Assembly (NCBI GenBank): GCA_014529675.2 | Contig: CP076040.1 | Coordinates: 2,031,894 to 2,095,893 of the forward strand | Direction of reading: 5' to 3' | From: Opitutia bacterium ISCC 52 | GTDB lineage: Bacteria > Verrucomicrobiota > Verrucomicrobiia > Opitutales > UBA2995 | DNA: 64,000 nt | Shown here: positions 34,552 to 42,521 of the stretch, piece by piece | Layout: every line of letters starts with the position of its first letter | How positions within the stretch are numbered: position 1 is the first letter of the stretch | Notes under the pieces: model-generated | Told to the model about the DNA's origin: nothing | The model's database searches: none | What the model saw: the letters and a program-made list of their open reading frames with translations, nothing else | Position numbers and translations under genes: made by a program

Positions 34552-35388
34552 ATGAATATCTATAAAGTCTTACCGGACCTGACGAACGAGCGGCAGATGC
34601 GCCTTTGGTATCAAGGTCTTCGCAAGCAATGGTCTGCTGAAGATATCAACTGGAAGAAGGCTCTGCCCAATATATCGAAATCTTGCTTGGATGATTTGGC
34701 CAAAGTTTTAACTCCAGTCCTTACGGGCGAGCAGTCTGCTCTATATAGTGTAAGCGGTTTAATCCCGGTCCTGGGGCACCGCAGCGAAGTTGAAGGTCAG
34801 TTTTATTTAACAACCTGGGCTGTAGACGAAGCGAGGCACACGGAGCTTTTTGCGCGTTACTATCATCGATTGGATCGAGAGCCTTTGTCTATTCGCCGAT
34901 TTCCTGCCGGTTATTTATTTCAAAGCCGTATCATTTCCAAAGAACCCGCAGAATGGTTAACCGGGGTTTTGGTCAGCGAGACGGTAGCCCAAACAGTGAG
35001 CCACGAATTTAAGGAGGCAGACATAGATCCTGTTCTTAGCGAAATCTGCGACGGAATACTCGAAGACGAAGCGCGTCACCTGGGTTTCAATCACGTTTAT
35101 ATGTGTGATCACTTCAAGGAACTGCACGAAACAAAAGGCGAAGAAGAAGCCGAAACCTTTGCTGCGCACCTGGAAGAGCGTCGGAAGTATGTGCTCGAAG
35201 GAGTCGAACCCATACTGGATGCCTTGAAAGATGAACTGACCTCCATCGGTCTCGATCGTGAACGTATTATGAACACGGTTAGCAACGTGACTAAGCGGCG
35301 ATTGGAGAAATCAATTGTGGCAAGCCGTAAGGCTACGGAAGGGGTTAAAATAAAGGACGAAGATTTAATTGTTCCAGTTGGCAAGTGA
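34552..35388 (+). CDS. Soluble diiron (ferritin-like/R2-like) oxidase protein
   Basis: 278 residues, largely helical, without membrane segments. Two E-A-R-H motifs (E93-A-R-H96 and E173-A-R-H176) plus acidic residues E81 and E143 give the E...ExxH...E...ExxH pattern of R2/ferritin-like diiron centres. Such proteins activate O2 to desaturate, hydroxylate or oxidise substrates, often carrier-bound. It heads a four-gene + strand unit whose next gene overlaps its stop (GTGA): an acyl-AMP ligase, an acyl carrier protein and a DUF374 acyltransferase. The likely job is to oxidise an acyl chain held on the carrier protein. N-oxygenase (AurF-like) or dealkylating activities are alternatives. Confidence 0.75.
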   Translation: MNIYKVLPDLTNERQMRLWYQGLRKQWSAEDINWKKALPNISKSCLDDLAKVLTPVLTGEQSALYSVSGLIPVLGHRSEVEGQFYLTTWAVDEARHTELFARYYHRLDREPLSIRRFPAGYLFQSRIISKEPAEWLTGVLVSETVAQTVSHEFKEADIDPVLSEICDGILEDEARHLGFNHVYMCDHFKELHETKGEEEAETFAAHLEERRKYVLEGVEPILDALKDELTSIGLDRERIMNTVSNVTKRRLEKSIVASRKATEGVKIKDEDLIVPVGK

Positions 35389-37130
35389 GTGATTCAAATG
35401 GTGATTCGCGTCCTCTATCTATCATCAAGGGAGAGGAGTCTACGATTTTGCAGGATTACGCCGGTGTTACGCTGATTGATCTGTTTAAATCAAGTGCTGA
35501 GAAACACGCTGACAAAGGCATCGGCATATATGACCGGAAAGGAATAAATGTCGATAGGCGCCTTTATCCCCAGGTCATGGCAAGTATTCAAAAAGCTGCA
35601 GGTTGCTTGTCCGCTCGAGGTGTAAAAACAGGTGATCGTGTCTTGGTCTCTTTGCCAACAAGCTGGGAACTATTAGAGATCTGGTTAGGCTGTGTCTACC
35701 TCGGAGCATTGCCAGCAGCGATCGCACCGCCCATTGGCGGTTTGGGTCCCAATTCAAATTTTCACGTCCGGCTGGAACGATTCAGATCAGTCATCGACGG
35801 CAGCTTTATTATTAGTAAGGAAAAACTGGTTGAGTTTATTCAAAGTAAAGGCATCGAAGCGCTTTCTTCGATCACTATATCCGCGACCGATTTGTTGGCG
35901 GAAGATGGTGAAGCTCCTGAAAACTTTCACAAACCAGACCCATCGGAGTTGGCCTTCCTTCAATTTACCAGTGGATCCACCGGAATGCCCCGGGCAGTAA
36001 TGATTACTCACCAGGCTTTGGTGCACAATGTTTTCTCGCTCGATGCATGCTGTGGTAGACCGTACGCTCCCAAGTCGGAGGCCTGGAACGAAGTGCTACT
36101 ATCCTGGTTGCCGTTGAATCACGACATGGGGCTGATTGGTGTATTCTTTGGCATATCAACCGGTATGGATATTGTGCTGATGAATCCGACTACGTTTCTC
36201 GCTCGACCTTTTAAATGGTTGGAAGCGGGGTCTGGAAAGAAGTTTATATCACCAGCACCCAATTTCGGATATCAGTTTTGTTTGGATCGCGTCAAAGACG
36301 GGCAACTTGAAGGGATTGATTTATCGCAGCCCAAACGTTTTTGCATCGGTTCTGAAATGGTTCGTCCCGATACGATGGCTTCATTTCTCAAGAAGCTGGA
36401 AAGCACAGGTCTGAAGGCGGAGCACTTTCTCCCTTGCTACGGCATGGCTGAATCGATTGTAGGACTGACCTTCGATCAACTAGGAAAAGGTATTCGGGTG
36501 GCTGCTCCAGATCAGGAGGAAGGTGTACAGGCGGTAGAGCCGGTAGTATGCTGTGGTACCCCTATTCCGGATACAATCGTTCGTATAGTGGATGCGGGCA
36601 ATGAATCTGAAGTGCTTCCTGAGGGAAAGTTGGGAGCTGTTCAGGCAAAAGGTCCGAGTATTTTTGCGGGCTACTACAAAAACGAGGAAGCCACATCGGA
36701 CGTATTGACAGACGCTTGGTTAAAGACGGGCGATCTTGGATTTATTCGTGAGGGAGAACTCTATATTGTTGGACGCGCCAAAGAAGTGCTGATTATTCGT
36801 GGTGAGAACATCATGCCACACGATATCGAATGGCAGGTGGAAGAGGTGCGTGGAAGTGGCGGCTCGGAACGAGCGGGTGCTTTTTCGATAGTCAGAGGCA
36901 GTGCTGGTGAAGAACCGGTTCTGGTGATTGAAACGTCCATTTCCAATCCGGATGATTTGAATGATCTCGAAGAAAACATCCTTAGTCGGATTGGGCGGGT
37001 AATGAGCTTGGTGTTGGCGGATCTGGTTTTTATTCGTCGTGGGCAATTGCCTAAAACCACCAGCGGAAAAATAAAACGTGGCGAGTTGAAAGAAGACTAT
37101 TTACAGGGTAAAATTGAGCGTTTGAACTGA
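35385..37130 (+). CDS. Fatty acyl-AMP ligase (FAAL) family enzyme
   Basis: 581 residues of the adenylate-forming superfamily. P-loop TSGSTGMPRAVMITH (about residues 191-205) and the FAAL-type SWLPLNHDMGLIG motif are present, as are the A5-like CYGMAES, A7 TGDLGF, A8 GRAKEVLIIRGENIMPHDIE and A10 PKTTSGKIKR with its lysine. The family makes acyl-adenylates and loads them onto carrier proteins rather than CoA. The adjacent acyl carrier protein gene, 21 bp downstream, is the obvious acceptor. The GTG start overlaps the stop of the diiron gene. Chain length specificity cannot be read. An acyl-CoA ligase is less likely given the NHDMG motif and the carrier neighbour. Confidence 0.9.
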   Translation: MSDSNGDSRPLSIIKGEESTILQDYAGVTLIDLFKSSAEKHADKGIGIYDRKGINVDRRLYPQVMASIQKAAGCLSARGVKTGDRVLVSLPTSWELLEIWLGCVYLGALPAAIAPPIGGLGPNSNFHVRLERFRSVIDGSFIISKEKLVEFIQSKGIEALSSITISATDLLAEDGEAPENFHKPDPSELAFLQFTSGSTGMPRAVMITHQALVHNVFSLDACCGRPYAPKSEAWNEVLLSWLPLNHDMGLIGVFFGISTGMDIVLMNPTTFLARPFKWLEAGSGKKFISPAPNFGYQFCLDRVKDGQLEGIDLSQPKRFCIGSEMVRPDTMASFLKKLESTGLKAEHFLPCYGMAESIVGLTFDQLGKGIRVAAPDQEEGVQAVEPVVCCGTPIPDTIVRIVDAGNESEVLPEGKLGAVQAKGPSIFAGYYKNEEATSDVLTDAWLKTGDLGFIREGELYIVGRAKEVLIIRGENIMPHDIEWQVEEVRGSGGSERAGAFSIVRGSAGEEPVLVIETSISNPDDLNDLEENILSRIGRVMSLVLADLVFIRRGQLPKTTSGKIKRGELKEDYLQGKIERLN

Positions 37131-37151
37131 GTATTTAAAATTTTAAGATCC

Positions 37152-37376
37152 ATGAGTACTGAAAATACTGTCTACGAGATTCTGAGCAAACTAACGGGTA
37201 AGGATCGGAGTGAGATCAACAACGACTCCGAGTTGACGGCGGGTCTGGGAATTGATTCTCCGATGGCTTTGCAGCTCCTATTTGAATTGGAAGAAGCGTT
37301 AGAGATTGAAATCTCGGACGAAGATGCCGCTGAAATGGAAACGGTGGGCGACATTCTCAAGAAGGTTGGTTCGTAG
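37152..37376 (+). CDS. Acyl carrier protein
   Basis: 74 residues with the ACP fold: ELTAGLGIDSPMALQLLFELEEALEI, where S36 in the G-I-D-S motif is the phosphopantetheine attachment site. The acidic helix 2/3 region (EEALEIEISDEDAAEM) is typical. It differs from the housekeeping acpP, which usually has a DSLD motif and sits with fab genes; here DSPMA follows. It is placed right after a FAAL gene and 4 bp before an acyltransferase gene, so it is a dedicated carrier for this pathway. Confidence 0.92.
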   Translation: MSTENTVYEILSKLTGKDRSEINNDSELTAGLGIDSPMALQLLFELEEALEIEISDEDAAEMETVGDILKKVGS

Positions 37377-37380
37377 CCGT

Positions 37381-38049
37381 ATGGCTGACAAAGCACCGCA
37401 AAAGAAGGGAAATCCGCTCAAGGCAATTTGTACGGCCTTTCTGTTGCGCTGCATCATACGTCTCATGGCGCTCACCTATCGAGTCCAGATTGCATCCGGC
37501 GAGGGAAAGGTTCAGGAGTTATTAGATTGTGATTCGCCTGTGATTTTGTGTGCCTGGCACAATCGCATCTTTTACATGGGTAGCTTTCTAGAGAAGCGAT
37601 TGACCCGTCGAGGTTTTAGGCTCACTCAAATGGTCAGTTTGTCTAAAGATGGAGACGTTGGCTATTACCTCGGGAAATGGGCCAATATAAAGGTTGTCCG
37701 AGGTAGTTCTAATCGAGGAGGAAGTCGCGCACTTCGTGGCATGTTTCGAGTGCTAAAAAAGGAAAAATTCTCCATTGTTATTTTACCTGATGGCTCGCAG
37801 GGTCCTAGGTACGAAGCAAAACCGGGGGCTATTGTTCTGGCTCAATTGTCAGGAGCTCCCATCTATTTATTTTCCTTTTCTGTAGACCGTTGTTGGCGCG
37901 TGAAATCTTGGGATCGACTTATCATTCCTAAGCCATTTTCAAAAATTTCGGTTAAATTCTCTGAACCCATACATGTGCCCCGTGAATTATCGAAAGTTCA
38001 ATTAGAGGAACAACGGGTTATTTTGGAAACCGCCTTGAATGAGCTGTAA
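37381..38049 (+). CDS. DUF374 family lysophospholipid acyltransferase-like protein
   Basis: 222 residues (ATG at 37381, 4 bp after the ACP stop). One hydrophobic segment near the N-terminus (LLRCIIRLMALTY) suggests membrane association. ILCAWHNRIFYMG carries a histidine in the position of the acyltransferase H-x4-D motif, and VRGSSNRGGSRALRG and ILPDGSQGPRYEAKPG are the classic DUF374 blocks. DUF374 proteins are relatives of PlsC/LpxL acyltransferases and are thought to acylate lipids. In this cluster it may move the acyl chain made on the neighbouring ACP to a membrane lipid. A longer in-frame start inside acpP is rejected. Confidence 0.85.
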   Translation: MADKAPQKKGNPLKAICTAFLLRCIIRLMALTYRVQIASGEGKVQELLDCDSPVILCAWHNRIFYMGSFLEKRLTRRGFRLTQMVSLSKDGDVGYYLGKWANIKVVRGSSNRGGSRALRGMFRVLKKEKFSIVILPDGSQGPRYEAKPGAIVLAQLSGAPIYLFSFSVDRCWRVKSWDRLIIPKPFSKISVKFSEPIHVPRELSKVQLEEQRVILETALNEL

Positions 38050-38074
38050 CCAATGACGAGGACAGAGGCTTAGC

Positions 38075-38550
38075 TCAGTCTTTTCTTCTGCGGTAGTTTT
38101 TTACGACATCAGCAACCAAGACATTGGATAACAGGGTGCTTTTCATCTGTTCCCTTTTAGCTGGCATGATATAGCTGAGATTGTGGTTTTCCCCTATATC
38201 ATTGGCCAGATTGTAAAGCTCGGTGTGGTTGTGTTCATACCAATGAATGAGTTTAAAATTTCCTTCGCGGTAGGCTACGCAATTATAAGCCTGCCTCTCC
38301 ATTTGGTGACTCGTGTAGACCCAATAGTAGGGGCGATCGAGCTTCATACTATTTCCTACTAGCTCTTGTTTTATACTGACTCCATCGATGTGTCGTTCGG
38401 GGATGAGCGGTAGGTCCAGTAGATCAAGTAGAGTAGGGAAATGATCTGTATTGTAAGTGACAAAGCCGGAGACCTGGTTTTTGGGAATTTGTTTACGCCA
38501 GCGAACAATGAGCGGAACCCGAATTCCGCCCTCAAAAAGCCAGGATTTCC
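38075..38550 (-). pseudogene. Sulfatase C-terminal remnant
   Basis: About 158 residues matching the second half of an arylsulfatase-type protein: LFEGGIRVPLIVRW, TYNTDHFPTLLDLLDLP, HIDGVSIKQELVG and the closing ELYNLANDIGE. The catalytic N-terminal part with the C/S-x-P-S-R formylglycine motif is missing. Homology stops near 38550, where sequence on the other strand continues as a mandelate-racemase-family dehydratase. This is a rearrangement breakpoint, so the remnant is not a working sulfatase. The frame continues to 38719 only by chance. Confidence 0.8.
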
Positions 38551-38555
38551 CAAGG

Positions 38556-38955
38556 AGCTGTAGATCTGATTCAACCCGACTTGTCCCACTGTGGGGGCAT
38601 TTTTGAAGGACGGAAAATAGCCGCCATGGCAGAAGCCTACGATATTGGAATCGCCCCTCATTGCCCATTGGGTCCGCTTTGCTTAGCCAGCTCCATGCAG
38701 CTGGACGCTTGCACTCCAAATTTCGTCATCCAGGAGATGTCCTTGCAGATGCAATACAACACCAATGGTGACTTGCAGGACTACATAAAAAACAAGGATG
38801 TCTTCAATGTCACCGATGGCTATCTAAGCTTACCAACGCTTCCCGGTCTGGGTGTCGACATCGTCGAAGACGCCGTCATCGAAGCAGACAAAGAAGGATT
38901 CACCTGGCATGACCGCGACTGGCGCCACGAGGATGGTTCGATCGCGGAATGGTGA
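38556..38955 (+). pseudogene. Mandelate racemase/galactonate dehydratase family, C-terminal remnant
   Basis: About 132 residues matching the end of an enolase-superfamily acid-sugar dehydratase (DgoD/rhamnonate-type): AVDLIQPDLSHCGGIFEGRK, IAPHCPLGPLCLASSMQLDA and LPTLPGLGVDI, closing with WHDRDWRHEDGSIAEW. The N-terminal capping domain and the metal ligands are lost. The fragment begins where the opposite-strand sulfatase remnant ends, within about 10 bases. The family dehydrates acid sugars such as galactonate, rhamnonate or fuconate. Confidence 0.8.
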
Positions 38956-39245
38956 GGCGCGGACCGCCGTGGTCGGTTGTCTGTTTTCAGTAATCGGTGA
39001 TCAGTAGCTACTGGATAGTTTTGTCAACCTAGGGCAGGACGCGACACTTTGATGCGTTGTTGAAAGAGTGAGCAGGGTGCATAGAGCTAAGAATTCGCTC
39101 AATCAGCGGTGTATCCACCGCTGCTAAATTTTTAGCGCTAAATGAGCGTATTTAGGCGGTTAAAACACATTATCTCAAAATGCCGAGCTGGTGCTTCGCC
39201 GTCGCCCAAGGGCAATGGCGAAACACGGCAGCGTTCCCAGGGAAT
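38956..39245. other. Intergenic sequence with palindromes, no gene seen
   Basis: No coding frame is supported. It contains a perfect hairpin CAGCGGTG-TATC-CACCGCTG (39104-39123) with a weak T-rich tail, a 12-bp palindrome TTTAGCGCTAAA (39131-39142), and a longer imperfect stem between TGCCG (39181-39185) and CGGCA (39226-39230), enclosing TTCGCC/GGCGAA. These may be repetitive palindromes at a rearrangement scar. Their function is unknown. Confidence 0.5.
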
Positions 39246-39275
39246 AAAAAAAGCCCCACCCGAATGGATGGGACT
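39246..39275 (-). terminator. Intrinsic terminator of the Gfo/Idh/MocA gene
   Basis: On the minus strand, a 10-bp stem AGTCCCATCC/GGGTGGGGCT with two G-T pairs and a 4-base loop is followed by T residues (A run 39246-39251). It lies 21 bases beyond the stop at 39297. Confidence 0.9.
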
Positions 39276-39296
39276 TTGTGATAAAATTGATGACGT

Positions 39297-40589
39297 TTAA
39301 ACCAACTGATCCTGACCGGGTACTGGACGTGGTGTGATCGGGTTATCTCCGATTTCCCACTTAGCCGGAGTGAGATCCAGTTCGGATTTATTGAGTGCCC
39401 AATCGAAGCGTACTTGGCGACCGGTGTAAGCAGACATGCGTCCGATGATGGCGGTCAGTGTTGACTCGGCGATGCGTTTACCGTGGTTGAGATAGGGACC
39501 GCTGCCGCGAATACTGTCGATGAAGTCTACGTGTTCTTGCTCTTGGCCATCGATTGCTTTGCCGTCGTATTTCCAGGACTTCTTGCCGGAGATGCTTTCT
39601 CCGTCGGAACTGCCTTTCGCACCTACAATATTTTGTCCTACGCGAGAAGTGGATCCTGGAATCTGGCTGGCCATGGCAGATACACGGGCGCCATTAGGAT
39701 ATTCGTAAATAATGGCGAAGTGGTCGTAGATGTTGCCGAAGTTGTGTTCGATTTCCAATCCGCCCATACCGAGGGCTGAGACAGGAGGTCCGCCATAGGC
39801 CCAGTTCATGACATCGATCTGGTGGATGGCTTGCTCAACCAAACAGTCACCGGATCCCCAACAGTGGAAATACCAGTTGCGGATTTGAAATTCCATTTCT
39901 GACCAGGATGGGCTCTGGGCGTTTTGCCCGATCTTTTGTCCCCAGTTCCAGTAGCAGTCGCCTCCACGAAGTTCACCCATCTCACCATCGTGAATACGTT
40001 TCATGGTTTCAAGGTAGCTGGGCATATGGCGGCGCTGGGTACCGGCGACTACGGTAAGGCTTTTCTTTTTTGCCAATTCAGATACGGAGATCACTTTGCG
40101 GACACCCACCGGATCAACCGCAACAGGTTTTTCCATGAAGACGTGCTTCCTGGCTTTGATCGCCGCTTCGAAGTGTATGGGGCGAAAAGCTGGTTGGGTG
40201 GCGATGACTACGACGTCGATGTCCGCTGCCAGGAGTTTTTTATAAGCATCAAATCCGGTAAACTCACGTTCTTTACTGACGTTTACTTTGTCAGTGATGG
40301 GTTCCGAGCCGCGCCAGCCTTCGACAAACTGTTTCCTGGCGTTTTGGATTTTGTCGGGAAAGAAATCTGCCAAGGCATAGAGCTCTACGTTGGGTGCAGC
40401 GCGCACACACTGAATGGCCGCGCCAGTACCACGTCCTCCACAGCCGATGACTCCGACTTTAAGTTTGTCTGAGGCTCCAACATCAGAGCCGAATAGTTGA
40501 GTTTGTGAGCCGAGAGCGGCTAGAGTAGAGGCAGCAGCTCCAGCTTTAAGGAAGTCTCTGCGAGTAGTATTTGGGGTGTTCTGTTTCAT
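39297..40589 (-). CDS. TAT-exported Gfo/Idh/MocA family oxidoreductase
   Basis: 430 residues. The twin-arginine signal TRRDFLKAGAAASTLAALG shows export of a folded, cofactor-loaded protein. The NAD(P)-binding GVIGCGGRGTGA is at about residues 46-57, followed by the GFO/IDH C-terminal domain with EKPVAVDPVGVRKV and the catalytic-region HQIDVMNWAYGG. Such periplasmic oxidoreductases are frequent in Planctomycetes and Verrucomicrobia and act on sugars or inositols; the substrate is unknown. It is followed by a strong terminator and lies 95 bp downstream of a ROK gene on the same strand. Confidence 0.9.
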   Translation of the reverse strand: MKQNTPNTTRRDFLKAGAAASTLAALGSQTQLFGSDVGASDKLKVGVIGCGGRGTGAAIQCVRAAPNVELYALADFFPDKIQNARKQFVEGWRGSEPITDKVNVSKEREFTGFDAYKKLLAADIDVVVIATQPAFRPIHFEAAIKARKHVFMEKPVAVDPVGVRKVISVSELAKKKSLTVVAGTQRRHMPSYLETMKRIHDGEMGELRGGDCYWNWGQKIGQNAQSPSWSEMEFQIRNWYFHCWGSGDCLVEQAIHQIDVMNWAYGGPPVSALGMGGLEIEHNFGNIYDHFAIIYEYPNGARVSAMASQIPGSTSRVGQNIVGAKGSSDGESISGKKSWKYDGKAIDGQEQEHVDFIDSIRGSGPYLNHGKRIAESTLTAIIGRMSAYTGRQVRFDWALNKSELDLTPAKWEIGDNPITPRPVPGQDQLV

Positions 40590-40683
40590 AACATGTGTAT
40601 GTGGGTAAGATTAAATGCGATTCAACAACCTAACGACTACAGGACGTGAAGCAACGGATTTCAGCCAAGAAAATCAGTGGAAA

Positions 40684-41586
40684 TTAGATTTTATTGGGTT
40701 TGAGGGCAGCGTATGCCGCACCGACTGCACCTGCCCACATGTCGAGCTTTCCAAAGATAAGTGGAACAGTATGTCCACCGGGCCGCCATTCGACCTCTTC
40801 CATGACTTTCAAAAGAGGTTGCATCAATGAGTCGCCGGCCGTGGTGATCCCTCCTGTAAGCACAACCACTTCTGGATCGAGGATGTTTATGTACGATCCA
40901 ATTGCACAACCTAATGAGCGAATGGATTTTAACCAAATAACAGAAGCTTTAGAATCTCCTTGTTCATAAGCTTTCACCAAATCGCGAGTAGAGTCGAATT
41001 TCCCTTCTGAACGACTGCTCACCGTGGCGTTACCAATCATGACCTCGATGGCTCCAGGCATGTTGGCGATACTGGGCTCACCATCAATGTCCTGGCTCAT
41101 GTGCCCCAGGTGGCCGGCTCGACCGATGGCGCCGTTGATGAGACGACCATTGGAGAGTATCGCTCCACCAACGCCGGTACCTAGTGTGAGTAGCACAACA
41201 TCCTGTTTTCCTCCTGCGGCCCCGATCCAGGATTCGCCGAGAAGGGCGGAATGGGCGTCGTTTACGACTGGCACATGTTTCGGGCGACCCAATGCCTGCG
41301 TCCAATCAAATTTCTCGATGCCCTGGAGTTTTACTGGAAGGTAGGAGATCCACCGGTGTTGACGGTCCGCCAATCCGGGAGCACAGATGCCCACAGAATT
41401 AGCAGGTGAACCCACTTCGCTTTCCAGTTCAATGACAATCGACTTGGCGCTATCAACCCAAGAGCGGAAAGCTTCGGGATCGTCGTTGGTAGGTTTGGAA
41501 CGTTGAAGGAGCATTTCTCCGTCGTCCTTAATCGCGACTGCTTTGATCGCTGTGCCTCCTATATCGATTCCAATACTCCAAGTCAT
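40684..41586 (-). CDS. ROK family protein (sugar kinase-like), zinc motif lost
   Basis: 300 residues. The ATP-binding DIGGTAIKAVAI at the start, a middle GICAPGLAD and LTLGTGVGGAI match the ROK/hexokinase fold. ROK kinases normally carry a zinc-binding C-x-C-G-x2-G-C-x-E after a G-H motif; here the segment after GHLGHMSQD reads GEPSIANMPGAIE, with no cysteines. It probably still phosphorylates a hexose, but catalysis or regulation may differ. The ATG at 41586 is chosen over an upstream TTG because it begins the conserved strand. No DNA-binding helix-turn-helix is present, so it is an enzyme rather than a repressor. It is divergent from the SDR gene by 75 bp containing a 7-bp inverted repeat (GTAATAG at 41591, CTATTAC at 41646). 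Confidence 0.8.
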   Translation of the reverse strand: MTWSIGIDIGGTAIKAVAIKDDGEMLLQRSKPTNDDPEAFRSWVDSAKSIVIELESEVGSPANSVGICAPGLADRQHRWISYLPVKLQGIEKFDWTQALGRPKHVPVVNDAHSALLGESWIGAAGGKQDVVLLTLGTGVGGAILSNGRLINGAIGRAGHLGHMSQDIDGEPSIANMPGAIEVMIGNATVSSRSEGKFDSTRDLVKAYEQGDSKASVIWLKSIRSLGCAIGSYINILDPEVVVLTGGITTAGDSLMQPLLKVMEEVEWRPGGHTVPLIFGKLDMWAGAVGAAYAALKPNKI

Positions 41587-41661
41587 AGATGTAATAGGGG
41601 GATACAAAATCTTTGAAGAATTTACTCAACCTTTTCTGAAAGCTTCTATTACCTGTCTTCT

Positions 41662-42429
41662 ATGATTCTCGATCAATTCAAACTTACTAATCGTTCAGCG
41701 CTTATTTTTGGTGGAAACCGCGGGCTGGGCATTGAAATGGGAAAAGCACTTGCTGAGGCCGGTGCTTCTGTTGCGGTCGCAGCTCGCGATGCCGACAAAA
41801 ATGCGGAGGCGGTTTCGATTATTGATTCACAAGGCGAGGGGAAGACGATCGGGATTGCCTGTGACGTACTTGAGGAAGCCCAGGTGAATTCGGCGGCGAA
41901 TCAGGTGAATGAGGAATTTGGATCTGTAGATATTCTGATTAACAGTGCGGGTATTAATTTCCGGGGGTCGATTGAGGAAGTGGGCCTTGAGGATTTTCGT
42001 CGTGTGCAGGAAGTCAATGTGACTGGCACTTGGCTCGGTTGTAAAGCGGTGACGCCCTTCATGAAAAAGCAAGAGTATGGGCGTATCGTGAATATTGCTT
42101 CCATGCTTTCCGTCATTGGTATGGCAGACCGAACTCCTTATACAGCTAGTAAAGGTGCGGTATTGAATATGACCCGGGCTCTGGCTGTCGAGTTGGCGCC
42201 TCATAAGATTACCGCCAACGCTATTCTACCTGGCCCTTTTGCTACCGAGATGAATTTGCCACTACTGGAGGATCCTGAGAAATACCAGGCCTTTGTGTCC
42301 AATATTCCGCTGGGACGCTGGGGAGAACTGTCTGAGATTGGAGGTCTGGCATTGTTTCTGTCATCAAATGCCTCTTCTTATTGCACCGGCGGATCATTCA
42401 CCATTGATGGTGGTTGGACGTCCTGTTAG
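41662..42429 (+). CDS. SDR family oxidoreductase (gluconate 5-dehydrogenase/KduD-like)
   Basis: 255 residues. The cofactor motif is FGGNRGLGIEM (about 16-26), followed by NSAGINFRG, SMLSV with the catalytic Ser, YTASK with Tyr and Lys, and the C-terminal GGSFTIDGGWTS. The arginine in AVAARDAD after strand 2 suggests NADP. The opening LTNRSALIFGGNRG resembles KduD/IdnO-type sugar acid dehydrogenases. It lies divergent from the ROK gene and upstream of a sulfatase, so a role in breakdown of a sulfated sugar or uronate is plausible. Confidence 0.85.
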   Translation: MILDQFKLTNRSALIFGGNRGLGIEMGKALAEAGASVAVAARDADKNAEAVSIIDSQGEGKTIGIACDVLEEAQVNSAANQVNEEFGSVDILINSAGINFRGSIEEVGLEDFRRVQEVNVTGTWLGCKAVTPFMKKQEYGRIVNIASMLSVIGMADRTPYTASKGAVLNMTRALAVELAPHKITANAILPGPFATEMNLPLLEDPEKYQAFVSNIPLGRWGELSEIGGLALFLSSNASSYCTGGSFTIDGGWTSC

Positions 42430-42521
42430 AAGTTTACTTAATGTCAGTATTTCGGGGAGTGTTCTCCATTTGGCTTATCAAATGGGTTGTCCATAGCTGG
42501 ATTATGAGATCTACTCTTTGA

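Noticed and set aside
38075..38719. Intact small sulfatase
   Set aside because: The formylglycine half is missing and the homology stops at the breakpoint near 38550.
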